Positions 10,067 through 21,172 of a stretch of 64,000 nt of DNA are shown here, in pieces. The notes under the pieces were generated by a model. The model was not told the origin of the DNA, searched no databases, and saw only the letters and a list, made by a program, of their open reading frames with translations. Made by a program: the position numbers and the translations under genes. Positions within the stretch are counted from its first letter, which is position 1. The number at the start of each line of letters is the position of its first letter. Source of the stretch: Hofstenia miamia (taxonomy: Eukaryota > Xenacoelomorpha > Acoela); the NCBI GenBank assembly GCA_004352715.1, contig SCFE01000007.1, positions 3,382,711 to 3,446,710 on the forward strand, read 5' to 3'.

Positions 10067-10582
10067 TCAACAACTACATAACAAAATATCGATATAAAAT
10101 GTATCAATAAAATCAATAATGGGATTGATGATTATGTGTTTATGTAATGGAGTTAGAGACGTTGTCTCATAGATCACGCTCTTGTTATAGCTGATTTCCT
10201 GCTGATTCATAATTGTAACATTATAATCAAACACGACTTCCGACTTCACTGGCAACTTAAATGTGACGTCATATCTATGTTTATCTATTTCTTTGACAGC
10301 AGTAATTTCAAAGAGTCTTCCGTTAATAATGAAGTCGTTTAAGGCTTTTGCTTCTTTTCTATAAAATCGGGATTCCTTCTCAAACGAGCATAAAATGATA
10401 TCAGAGTGTTTATATTTGTGGTTGTTGCTAGCACATGCAGTATATCTTTTCATGTCGCAAGTTCTTGCACATTTGGTTTTCGTATGTTTCTTAATTTGGC
10501 TTGATGCACAAAATTCTGGAGAAGTTAAAAAGCATATTATTAAGAATGAAAGCCAACCATTCAATACACTGATCTGCTCCAT
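10067..10582 (-). CDS. Secreted FG-GAP-like protein, right copy, N-terminal exon
   Basis: Same signal peptide and N-terminal region as the left copy, with ATG at 10582. It is almost identical except near its end, where the left reads NNSMTIYKAPS and the right reads NKSVIYETTS, one codon shorter. As in the left copy this frame does not continue directly into the main exon, so an intron between them is assumed; the 3' limit given is the ORF limit. Upstream flank is conserved with the left arm, so both copies probably share promoter sequence. Confidence 0.6.
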   Translation of the reverse strand: MEQISVLNGWLSFLIICFLTSPEFCASSQIKKHTKTKCARTCDMKRYTACASNNHKYKHSDIILCSFEKESRFYRKEAKALNDFIINGRLFEITAVKEIDKHRYDVTFKLPVKSEVVFDYNVTIMNQQEISYNKSVIYETTSLTPLHKHIIINPIIDFIDTFYIDILLCSC

Positions 10583-10997
10583 TAGTATAATATTAAATAC
10601 AGCTGACTGTATCTTCAAATATATATTAGATATTCAAATTTAAAATATTGCTGTGATTTGATTGGATAAAAATATATAAATATAATTTTTCCAATTATTG
10701 TGTCAAATCGCATAACATTTATTTGTGTGAAATATATCAATATCATCTCAGATCATTGATATTGAGGAAAAATTGATATTAAATTATTACCAATTGAAAA
10801 TATTTTTATTTGAATTGATAATAGCTAAATCTAAACAAATGGCTCCAATATTTAAAATTCTCAGCTAACATGCTGACTGTTTCATTGTATTATTCAAAAT
10901 ATGATGTAAAGCTGGTAAAATTAAGAAAATAAATATTTTTATTCCACCGGGAATACTCCGAATGCCACAATTTGTTGTATGAGGCATAAAAAATATA

Positions 10998-11519
10998 TAC
11001 CGTGAAACCTGTAATTGAAGGCCAAATGCAATTGAAGGCGACCTGTAATAGAAGGCCACCTTAGCGCGGAGGTTGAAAAATAGACAGCTTAGATTTGTGT
11101 TTGAGACAGCTATCCTCTTTTCTCTTTCAAGGATGAAGATACTCGCGGGTACATACGTACGTACGTACGCACGCACACACACACACACACACACATCTTT
11201 ATTTGTCAAAATTTCGTTTCTTTTTATAAATCAATTAGATTTCGTTAGAGTATTTAAGATGACTTTTACACATTGTTTTATCACGTAAATGGACTAGCTA
11301 ACATGTAGGAGGCTCTTCAACTCAACGGGGTTTCAACTGATTTGAAACATTTAAAGTAGGTATGAAATTTAAATTTTTATAGACCTCAAAATATCAAAAA
11401 TTGATGGTTGAAAAATGGAAGGCCACCCTGTAATTGAAGGCCACCTGTAATAGAAGACCACCCTAGCAAGGAGGTTGAAAAATAAAAGGCCATGCCCTTC
11501 AATTACAGGTTTTACTGTA
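10998..11519. mobile_element. MITE with matching terminal inverted repeats
   Basis: Left end TACCGTGAAACCTGTAATTG at 10998; the right end near 11488-11519 is its inverted match (core CAATTACAGGTTTTACTGTA). Internal copies of the same AATTGAAGGCCACC-type unit occur near 11035-11065 and 11418-11465. TA-bounded ends of CAGTAAAACC type suggest a Tc1/mariner/pogo-class non-autonomous element. No ORF of its own. The arm homology of the inverted duplication ends inside it. Confidence 0.6.
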
Positions 11520-12690
11520 ACTATACATGTTTACAAAAAATCTTATACCTCTATTTCGTTTATTTCATGCATACTATGAAACTACTAAATGTGTTATGTT
11601 TGGTAATGACATGTAATTAATGGAAGTAGGCTCCCATTATTTAGATTTTATTATGAAAATGATCTTACAATGTCCTTGAAAATAGCAGAGTTAATATATT
11701 TTTAATAAATTTGTTATGTAAATATTTACATTAACATAGTTTAAACTTCTGATGAAAGTATTAAATTCATTTCAAAATAATTCAAATATTGCACTTCTCT
11801 TTTTCTAGATAATATATAGAATTATAACAAGTTTAATAGGTTTTGAATACTTTGGTTTTAGAATATATATGTAAATGCTTTGAGATCAGAGATGGATATG
11901 CACAAAAATTTAGACTGAAGATCGACCCATTTAAATTACCTCAAATTCAGCCCATTTTATGTCCACCTTAAGATACTTATTCCCAAAAACTTTCTTTAAT
12001 TTTTCGGTTTGTTAGACTAAAGTTTGGACGCATGCTAAAATTGGAAAAGAAAACTGAGTTGTAAATGAGTTTTCGATTCCTTTTGCAATGCATTTAATCA
12101 TTTTAGGTGTAGAATTTAATGGGTAAATATAATTAAATGGGGTGTTTTTAAGGCTTTTCCCTCTTTTAATCTGAGTAAAATAAATATTCTCTTGCATATA
12201 TGATTTTAAATTGCTTGCTTTTAGTAGGTTTGTTACTAATATATGTACACAGTGCATGATCACCAAATGATTCAAACATTTGAAAGAAACTTCAGAATTA
12301 GTAAAAATAGTAATCAATTATTCGTGCGAGTTGGACAAACTGTATATACACAAGAAAGATTGCAAGTATCAGACATTTCATTAATAGAATTTCGTTCAAA
12401 AGAGTTAAAGTAATTAATATTATAGTCACCGCACATATTTAGAGAGTTCAATTATTACATATTTCAGTTATTTCGTTTACTTTATAATCTAGATATTCAA
12501 CTGGATAATTTTTATTTAGATTATAAGTTACGTTTATCAAATCTTTTTGGAAAAAGTTCTCTATTGATTATATTTCTATCCACAGGGATTCGAATATTTC
12601 GTGATTAAGTTCCTATTCAGATTTACGTGCTGGTTTTAGAGATTTCGGCACAATTATCATAAGTCCACCACCTCTACCTATTCGATTCTT
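11520..12690. other. AT-rich stretch, no gene seen
   Basis: No ORF with protein-like composition and no recognised repeat ends. It belongs to the segment present only in the right arm of the inverted duplication. Confidence 0.6.
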
Positions 12691-12699
12691 AGCAAAAAC

Positions 12700-13137
12700 C
12701 TCTAAATGTTGTCGGTTTGGGTTAAACAAGTTTGGTTCGAAATCAGGCTTAACCAAGTTTCTGTAATTATGAATAAAATTTACACCATTTCATGCCAAGT
12801 CAATCGAATATTGGAATCTTGCTCAAATTATAAAAGTTTGGATAAAATTACAAAAGATCTCGAAAATAATGGATATCCACAAAGACTAATTGGTAAGATT
12901 ATTGATAGGACATTTTAAAGCAATACACAAGATGAATTTTACACATAACCAAGACAAAAAAATTATAGTGGAAGTTACCATTTATAAAATCACGAGAAGA
13001 ACAACTAAAGAAAACAATACGATTATACAGGAAAGAATTACCAACTTCGAAAATTTGTCCAGTATAATATGCAAAAAGTTCATACATTGGCGAGACTAGA
13101 AGGCATTTAGAAACTCGGGCAAAGGGCATCTACAATC

Positions 13138-13140
<3 letters not shown>
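12700..13140 (+). mobile_element. Second Penelope-like remnant with GIY-YIG
   Basis: The plus strand encodes an RT-tail peptide containing SLDKITKDLENNGYPQRLIG (NGYP box) near 12830-12900. About 190 bases on, after a frame shift, it encodes YIGETRRHLETRAKG at 13083-13127, a GIY-YIG motif. Order and spacing match the Penelope-like element at 5040-5620, but the sequences are different enough to be separate insertions of one broad family. Stops and frameshifts show it is not functional. It ends in a (TA)n tract. Confidence 0.7.

Positions 13141-13182
<42 letters not shown>
13141..13182. repeat. (TA)n microsatellite
   Basis: TA run directly after the GIY-YIG remnant. Confidence 0.95.
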
Positions 13183-13185
<3 letters not shown>

Positions 13186-13411
13186 TAAACCTAAGCTGAA
13201 AAATCTTAAAATACTAACAAGACATCGTGAAACTAAAACCGCAAAAGCTATACGCATAAAATCAACTAAGAAAACATTAAATAAACAAAGTCTTCAAATT
13301 TAAATATTTTTTGAAGATATGAATTGCTAAAAGAAAAAGTTCGAGAACATTTCTCTATATGCTCGAAAATAACAACAAGGTTTGTGGAAACATTTCGCAA
13401 TAAAACCCTAC

Positions 13412-13445
<34 letters not shown>

Positions 13446-13594
13446 NNNNNNNNNNNNNNNNNNNNNNNNNNNNNNNNNNNNNNNNNNNNNNNNNNNNNNN
13501 NNNNNNNNNNNNNNNNNNNNNNNNNNNNNNNNNNNNNNNNNNNNNNNNNNNNNNNNNNNNNNNNNNNNNNNNNNNNNNNNNNNNNNNNNNNNNN
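13446..13594. other. Assembly gap in (TA)n
   Basis: N run flanked on both sides by TA repeats. Confidence 0.99.
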
Positions 13595-13646
13595 TATATA
13601 TACTTCTAGAGATTGACCGAAAAGTTGTTACTTTTACTTTTCTTAG

Positions 13647-14020
13647 TTACACAAATAGATCTCGGTATTGAGTTGTAGATTCCAGCTATATCTCAGCTTC
13701 TTGATTAATAACTGTTATTGTATGAATGTCTTAATTTCTTAAACAACTTTTTTGTATCTGGTTAATTAATCAGATTCCATTTAAATACAATAGAGATCAA
13801 CAGGGTCGAAACCCGAAGCAGAGCCATGCAATCAAGAACATAATGGTATCCAGCAGCGATTGTCAATGCCAGGCCCGTAGCAAGCCTAAAAAATTATGGG
13901 ATTCAAAGCAAAGCAATACAAAATCATTTCCTTAAGATTATTATAATTTTTTTTGTCTTTGTAGTTTGCATTGATATTAATGACATTACTATACAAAAAT
14001 ATTGTATATATATATATATA
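13647..14020. repeat. Direct duplication, copy 1
   Basis: About 370 bases nearly identical to 14560-14935 and in the same orientation, 913 bases apart. Both start at GTTACACAAATAGATCTCGG and end in a (TA)n tract. Inside is GCCAGGCCCGTAGCAAGCC followed by a TTATGGGATTC box, which resembles a hAT-type end (CAGGGGCGTAGCC). No ORF. Confidence 0.9.
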
Positions 14021-14559
14021 TATATATATAAAGAATATTCAATGCAACTACAAAGTACATATCAAAGTCGTAACCGGGCCCTGCCCTGCCCTTTAACCCA
14101 AAAACCAAGTTCTGCCCGGCCCGTTTCAATTGGTTATATTCAGGTTAATGACTCACCAACGAACTCGCTCTATGACAGTGGTGCTTACTATTAACGAATT
14201 TGTACAATGATTGCCCTTGATATTAGACGTAATAAATGACAGTTGGCAACCTGGCCGCTTTCGCTTCTTTTAAACCTTACATATAGATACCCTATAGATC
14301 AATAAGTATATAATCCTCGATATATGTGAGCAATCATAGTGGCCCTAAAACAGAGGTCAATATCATTCAGATGACAATACATGTAGGTAGTAATAATTAA
14401 GATAACTAACAGAATGTTCGTATACATCTACTTATGTATAATAGAGCTTATAATGTTTAATACCGACAAAGAGTTTGGATCTAAACATCAAGTTAACCTA
14501 CTTTCAACTATACAGCTATTATAAGGACAATTCTTATTACAGTGGTTCGAATAGATAGG
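14021..14559. other. Spacer between direct duplicates
   Basis: No gene seen. Contains a short GC-rich palindromic patch near 14070-14125 (CCGGGCCCTGCCCTGCCC, later CTGCCCGGCCCG). Confidence 0.5.
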
Positions 14560-14927
14560 GTTACACAAATAGATCTCGGTATTGAGTTGTAGATTCCAGC
14601 TTCCAGCTATATCTCAGCTTCTTGATTAATAACTGTTATTGTATGAATGTCTTAATTTCTTAAACAACTTTTTTGTATCTGGTTAATTAATCAGATTCCA
14701 TTTAAATACAACAGAGATCAACAGGGTCGAAACCCGAAGCAGAGCCATGCAATCAAGAACATAATGGTATCCAGCTGCGATTGTCAATGCCAGGCCCGTA
14801 GCAAGCCTAAAAAATTATGGGATTCAAAGCAAAGCAATACAAAATCATTTCCTTAAGATTATTATAATTTTTTTTGTCTTTGTAGTTTGCATTGATATTA
14901 ATGACATTACTATACAAAAATATGATA

Positions 14928-14935
<8 letters not shown>
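14560..14935. repeat. Direct duplication, copy 2
   Basis: Second copy of 13647-14020, differing by a 7-base internal repeat (TTCCAGC doubled near 14597) and a few substitutions. That divergence argues against a purely identical assembly duplicate, although both copies sit next to gaps in TA tracts. Confidence 0.9.
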
Positions 14936-14962
<27 letters not shown>

Positions 14963-15414
14963 NNNNNNNNNNNNNNNNNNNNNNNNNNNNNNNNNNNNNN
15001 NNNNNNNNNNNNNNNNNNNNNNNNNNNNNNNNNNNNNNNNNNNNNNNNNNNNNNNNNNNNNNNNNNNNNNNNNNNNNNNNNNNNNNNNNNNNNNNNNNNN
15101 NNNNNNNNNNNNNNNNNNNNNNNNNNNNNNNNNNNNNNNNNNNNNNNNNNNNNNNNNNNNNNNNNNNNNNNNNNNNNNNNNNNNNNNNNNNNNNNNNNNN
15201 NNNNNNNNNNNNNNNNNNNNNNNNNNNNNNNNNNNNNNNNNNNNNNNNNNNNNNNNNNNNNNNNNNNNNNNNNNNNNNNNNNNNNNNNNNNNNNNNNNNN
15301 NNNNNNNNNNNNNNNNNNNNNNNNNNNNNNNNNNNNNNNNNNNNNNNNNNNNNNNNNNNNNNNNNNNNNNNNNNNNNNNNNNNNNNNNNNNNNNNNNNNN
15401 NNNNNNNNNNNNNN
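14963..15414. other. Assembly gap in (TA)n
   Basis: N run flanked on both sides by TA repeats. Confidence 0.99.
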
Positions 15415-15544
15415 ATATATATATGTATATATATATATATGCATATATATATCGATTATTCTTAGTTTAAAGAGAAGGATCTCCGTATTTCGTGTACTCT
15501 ATTGAATAGCGATACTCCTCTTGGTGAAGACCAGAGGATCTACA

Positions 15545-16100
15545 CCCTTCACAATTTTTAATTCATTAATCAGTTCCTTCCCTCATTTGTGCCATGCTCT
15601 CGGCAAGATATCGCCCTCCCTTCCTTGTGAAGATCGAGTAATGCTCCCGGCAAAATGTCCTTCCCCCCCCCAAATAATTTTACTTTTGGTAGTAATTATA
15701 ATTAACTTATTTAAAATCGGACGAGCATGCATCTTTTACATGCGAATTGTGTTAATTTTATAATTGGATTTTAGGCCGTGCTTTTCATGGTTAGTATACA
15801 GTAATAGTTCTTCTTTTTTTCAGCATTATTTTTTTCCTTAACATTTCTAGATCATTGCAAGTATTATAAATTACTTTTTCTATTGTTAGTAGTTGTTGAG
15901 CCATAGTGAAATGGTATACACAATCAGTTGACGGAGAAATCTGTTAACTAAGAAATATTGATTTGAATCCATTTGGCTCAATTATTTATTTCTTCACACA
16001 TTTATTTAACTTTTATGCATGTTATGCATATATTTTTTTTAAATAACTCTCTTTTATATAATAATAATTTATTATAAATATTCATTAACATTATAACTCG
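15545..16100 (-). repeat. Right arm of inverted duplication, distal segment
   Basis: Reverse complement of about 1545-1980, including two of the GGCAAGATGT / CTCGGCAAGA units that occur three times in the left arm near 1850-1960. A segment of roughly 150 bases (about 15905-16060) is absent from the left arm. The 11200-15545 interval separates this piece from the proximal arm. Confidence 0.8.
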
Positions 16101-19100
16101 ATTTCATTATAATACAAAATAAATTATGAATAAATATTTCATTAAATAAGTTTAAATGAGTCACGCTTTTAGATGAATGTCTAAAAACAACTATTTTTTC
16201 TTTATTTATTTTGAGACTTATAAGACATATTCAGTGATCGCTATACATCACAGCAAGTTGACACGATGGCTTTCCACCGAAGAAAAAATCTGATTAGATA
16301 AGAATGATTTGGCCACCTTGCACGGTCATTATTGAAATCTTATTGGCTACAGGTATAAAATATTTTTCTTTTAATCTACCTGTATTTAAGTGTGTTTTCT
16401 AAAGACGTGCTTTGCATTATCATTAGACCATCGATGGCTCTGAGAATAAATTTACATGTGACGTTTCACATGAAAAAATAATGTAAAAGATACAAAATTT
16501 CACCTGATTGCAAATGCAATGCTAATTATCAACATAATTGGAATTATATGTACCTGCTAGTGCCTTTGCTCAATGAAAAACGAAGCAAACAAAATGTCTA
16601 AAAGTGCTTATGTCAATTGTTCTTCTAGTGTTGATTAATGCTTGACTATCTTGTATTGTATAAATTAATTCTTTTAAAACCAAATATAATGAATCACTTT
16701 CAATGAATTTTCACTTTGAAATGTTGCATGGGATTCAATGTCCAGCTATTGACAGTGTTCTTATTAAGAATTTTATTTGCTAATTACTTTATAATTGTCT
16801 TTGACATTAGCCGTATTACGTAAGACCTATTTAGGTGATGAAGCAAAAGCAGTATCGATTGGAATCTATCCTTGATTCCTCCAGAGCTGAACAATCTATT
16901 TATACCACTTATTTGTCCTTCAACGATGCCGAAATATTTGCAGACAATGTAATATATTTTTTAGAAAAACATTTAACAATCAATCAAAATATATTATAGA
17001 ATCACTAGTAAGAACAAAGCTATTTATCAGGTATCTAGAAAATTTACCATGCCCATAAGAGTACACAATCTCTGTTAATGATGGCAGATCTTTAGAAGCT
17101 GTAATTGTCCTATATTCCTGTTTTTACTAAAAAAAATTTAGACATCGGCTGTGGAAGGTATTCTGGCGGAAATTTTGACTGCTCTACATAAGAACACTTC
17201 TGCAAATTAAAAACTCACACGCTAACTACATATTACTGTTTCAAAATTTCTTGTTATGCATTTTTAGATTTTGCATGGTAGTCATAATTTTATTGAAAAT
17301 ATATTCTTGAAAATAAGTGTTAATTAAGTAGAATTTTAAGTAGTATATAATGGAAGAAGTATTACACAATATAAGGATATGTAATAAGTATGTACTATAT
17401 AATTTAATTTTCTCCGAAGCTTGAAGATATTAAAAATCCCAAAACCTTCCTCTACGCTGTTATATGATGAACTTCCTATATGATGAACTTCCTATGCTGT
17501 TTAGTCTTTTGAAATTTAAATAACTTGGTATTTAGAAAGTAGTACATTTCTTTCTTGATTTCACTTTTGAAGGAGTAAATTTGCTGCAATTAGATGAGAC
17601 CAGAATGTCGAAATTTGCGCTAAGTCTAGGGAGAGTATTGTGGTCAGAAGACGAATTGAGTGTCACATGATGAGACCAAATAACAAAATTGTCGGCCTCC
17701 GTTTTCTTCCAAACGATCAAAGTTTTTTAAAGGTAATTATACTTGTTAATTCACTCAAACTTTTATGTTTATGACTTTTTGTGATTATGGCACTGTACCA
17801 TTCAAATGTATTGAGCAAATAAAACTGTACATGTTTCTTCTGTGCATGTTAGGTTGCTCCATTGCAGACTGTACTGACTGGACTTTATAGTGTTACATAC
17901 ATTTTTACTCTAAGAAGACAGTTTTCCTTCAGATTTTGTATGCCAAATATTTGGATAGTATTTTTCCGCCAAATACTTAAACATAATAGTTGTTCAGTGG
18001 TCTTATTCATTTTTCAACGGAACTAAAATTTTGTGAGTTCCTAGTACTTTGAAATCATTTAATAGATTGCTACATGATTCCTAATTATTTATTAATTTTG
18101 TCCAGAATAATTCTACTGTTTTGTAAACTTCATTAAATAATGTTTGTAATCAATTTTCAAAATTTTTAATATTTAGATACAATTTACATTTGAATTCTAT
18201 AATGAATCCAAGATAGAACTAAACCAATTGTGAATCAATGACTTAAATTATCGAGCGAAAACCAACTAATATTTTCAATGTTAATACAAAATATCGATAT
18301 TAAGTTTTCCACTTTGTATGTGGTCTATTTCAAATATTTTTATGTATTTTTGTTTGATAATGCTGAATGAATTGAATATTATTTTTAATATTATTTATAA
18401 CCTTTTACATTTATACCTTGAAAATATTAAATAAACTTTAATTATCTTTGAAAAATATCTTTAGATATCATTGAAAATTTTTAAGGAACCGTGCTAGAAA
18501 AACTTTGCGCGAACTTTGAACATTTTAGATTTTAGGTGGCAATTAATGTCTCCCTCATTCATGCACCCAATTGTCGCTGCGGAAGTAATTTCAAAAACGA
18601 CAACTTCTGTTTTGATTCCAGCTCAATGCAACGTTTTTGTATTTTCCATTGTAATCATATATATATATATATATATATAGGTAGGAACTGTATAAAAATG
18701 AATATATACATTTAAGAATGCATATTATTAAATGAACACTGAAGAATAAGATATATAAAATTTAAGTGTTTTTAGACTGAGCTAAGGAATTGCACACACT
18801 TCGTTCAGCAATATGTCGCAAATTTTAAGACCTGTCATTAATCACAGTAGATATGTTATTGTGTATAATGTGAAAGTTGAAGTTTGCAAGGTTTCTTCAA
18901 ACTATTATTAATGAAAGTGACTCTATTGTAGTGAATTTTTAATTGCAAAAGATTTCTAATAACAATGAAAATTTTGACAGCATTGTCTCAAAACGAATAT
19001 AATGAAAAATCAATTCTAAATGAAAAGAAGCTCGATGATACTGTCATAGAAGACATTTATTATACATAAAGTTATAATATTACTATAGACAAATTGTCGC

Positions 19101-19195
19101 TTTCTTCTTTGACTTATTGTCTAATAACCCATAAATTATTTAAGAACTGTTAAAATCATGTGCCATCGCAATATTTAAATACCAAAGTTTAAAAT
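16101..19195. other. AT-rich stretch, no firm gene; weak coding-like peptide at 17540-17670
   Basis: The plus strand at about 17537-17668 reads open with a sequence containing DETRMSKFALSLGRVLWSED, followed in another frame by RPNNKIVGLRFLPNDQSFLK and a GT. This loosely recalls a BEN-domain core (small residues, then a leucine-rich helix, then a short acidic turn), but a frame change and lack of flanking exons leave it unproven. Nothing else in the stretch is supported. A (TA)n tract lies at 18658-18679. Confidence 0.35.
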
Positions 19196-19304
19196 NNNNN
19201 NNNNNNNNNNNNNNNNNNNNNNNNNNNNNNNNNNNNNNNNNNNNNNNNNNNNNNNNNNNNNNNNNNNNNNNNNNNNNNNNNNNNNNNNNNNNNNNNNNNN
19301 NNNN
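19196..19304. other. Assembly gap
   Basis: N run ending in a (TA)n tract. Confidence 0.99.
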
Positions 19305-19335
<31 letters not shown>

Positions 19336-19336
<1 letters not shown>

Positions 19337-20082
19337 GAGGGTAAGTCAACTATTATCCGCAATGCAGTTATATTTCTTGTTATGTTGGTAGGAGTGTCAT
19401 GAAGCATAGATTGTGCAATGCGTGGTTTTGTTGTTGTTATGCCTGCACATGCACAGGTTAGACGCTACTAGGTAAGTTCTATTGTGGCTGCATGTCTTGC
19501 CGTTAACCATGGCTGCTCCACTTTCTGTTTGCACCAAAGAAGAGCAGCAACATTCAGTGATTTGTTTTTTGTGGTCAGAAGGTGTACCAGGGGCTGAAAT
19601 TCATCGAAGACTTTCTGTACATTACAGGAACAGTGTGTTGTCTGAAGTGCTTATGAATGGATTGAAAAATTCGAAATGGGGGCATGACGAAGGAGCCGAA
19701 CCACCAGTTACCGTCACAAATGAGGAGAACATTGAATGTGTTCGTGAAATGATTCTGCCAGACAGATGGCTAATGTGGCTTACTGTCTGCAAATAAGTCA
19801 TGGTTCTGCCTACGAAATCATCAACAAAAGATTTGGGTTTAATAATTGTTTGATCCGCTCAAACAGGCATTAAGAGGCCGTAGATTTACCTCGGATGAAA
19901 CAGTAAAAGGAGCGGTGCATTCCTGGCTTGCAGCTCAACCAAAAACCTTCTTTTATGCAACGATGGACCAAGTGCATTGAAAAACAAGTGGACTATGTTG
20001 AAAAATAATTTCCATTTAACTTTTCTATTTGTATTAAAATAAATTTTAAAGCTGCATTGCGGATAATAGTTTACTTATCCTC

Positions 20083-20083
<1 letters not shown>
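19336..20083 (+). mobile_element. Internally deleted mariner transposon
   Basis: 748-bp element bounded by 32-bp terminal inverted repeats (start CGAGGGTAAGTCAACTATTA at 19336; inverted partner 20052-20083) that match at 30 of 32 positions. TA lies on both sides, within a (TA)n tract, as expected for mariner target choice. The two transposase ends are present but the centre is missing. Non-autonomous. Confidence 0.95.
19509..19980 (+). pseudogene. Mariner transposase, central catalytic region deleted
   Basis: The ATG at 19509 starts a peptide with VICFLWSEGVPGAEIHRRLS, the N-terminal helix-turn-helix region of a mariner transposase widespread in animals. A frameshift near 19790 moves into a frame reading QISHGSAYEII. 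The sequence then jumps at about 19850 from the end of the DNA-binding region to LKQALRGRRFTSDE and AVHSWLAAQPKTFF near the C-terminus. All three catalytic aspartates (DD34D) lie in the missing part, so the product cannot cut DNA. Several frame slips add to the damage. The deletion has the form typical of non-autonomous mariner derivatives. Confidence 0.92.

Positions 20084-20113
<30 letters not shown>
20084..20113. repeat. (TA)n microsatellite hosting the mariner
   Basis: Right half of the TA tract split by the mariner insertion; the left half is 19305-19335. Confidence 0.95.
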
Positions 20114-20114
<1 letters not shown>

Positions 20115-21172
20115 CAAAATGTCTAGGCAATATAATAGTAAAAAAGAATGAAGTGCTAGTAAGGTGCATATGTTGTGCTAAAAATGTGGCTAGATGACGT
20201 GCTTAGCACCTACATTGCCCTGGACTTATCACATTGGCAGCACATTTTTGAATAAATGCCTTGCACTTAAACACGTGCTTAGCACGTTTTTTTAATTTTC
20301 ATAAAGACTTTGATTGCACGTGCTAGGCACATATTTTGCATATTGGGTTAATACATCTTTGATCTTTATGATTAATTTATGAAGTTCTTTGTAATTTTGA
20401 TCAATCGTGAAATGTCAATGTATCAAAACTTTGATCATAGTGTTGCATAATCCTACTAAATCGATTGATTCGCAACAAAGAAAAAAGAAAAGATTACGTA
20501 AAACTCTAATTAGAAACTCAAGTCAATTTATTATAATTAGCATTTAATGATATTGCCAAATTGTAAAAGCAAATATCAGTCGTAATGAATTTGACAAAAT
20601 GCAAGTTGACATTACGCTCCGCATTAACTTTAGCTAGCCACGTAGACCACGCAGAAATAACCTACGTGGACATAAGAAAATCAATCTGCGACTGGTACTT
20701 GTTTATCTGGTAAACATGTTTATTAAAATTATATATAAATAAAAACAAATTGCTGTTAAAATGATGGAAATTTATCCTTTAGTGGTTTATTCTTTTGCTT
20801 TGTGGTTTTGTTTATTATAATTAAATGCGCAGCTAAGGATTCATTGTTTGCATCAGTTGAGGGCTGTGTGTGAGGTTATGGTTAGGAATAGGAATGTTTT
20901 TACTTTCATGCTTAGCTGGCTACCACTTGATGACATTGCATGTAGTAATAAATGCACAAAAGGTAGAATGCCACCATAGGCGTGTTGATAACTAACCCTA
21001 GTATAGATCCAAATTATTTGACCTATAAGAGACTGAAAAGAGACTGTGTTAGTTATATTTTAGCTATATGTACTTATCTGCCGTAGTTTGTAGTTATCTT
21101 TTTAGTCTGCCTGCAGCTACAGCCTTGTCATTTTTACGGCTCAGTTATTGCCATAATTATATTTTAAGTAAA
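20114..21172. other. No gene seen; three short palindromes
   Basis: The near-palindrome GTGCTTAGCAC occurs at 20199, 20275 and (as GTGCTAGGCAC) 20320. Otherwise AT-rich sequence without an ORF of note. Confidence 0.5.

Larger units (their letters stand above)
8350..11200 (-). repeat. Right arm of inverted duplication, proximal segment
   Basis: Near-identical reverse complement of about 1990-4840, including 3' flank, both exons, 5' flank and the GT/GTAC microsatellite. Homology to the left arm resumes at 15545. The mismatches in the coding part are scattered and keep the frame open. Confidence 0.9.

Noticed and set aside
13800-13820. tRNA-like T-loop (GGGTCGAAACCC) and GGTTCGAA near 14545
   Set aside because: No matching acceptor stem, D-arm or anticodon arm could be drawn around either.
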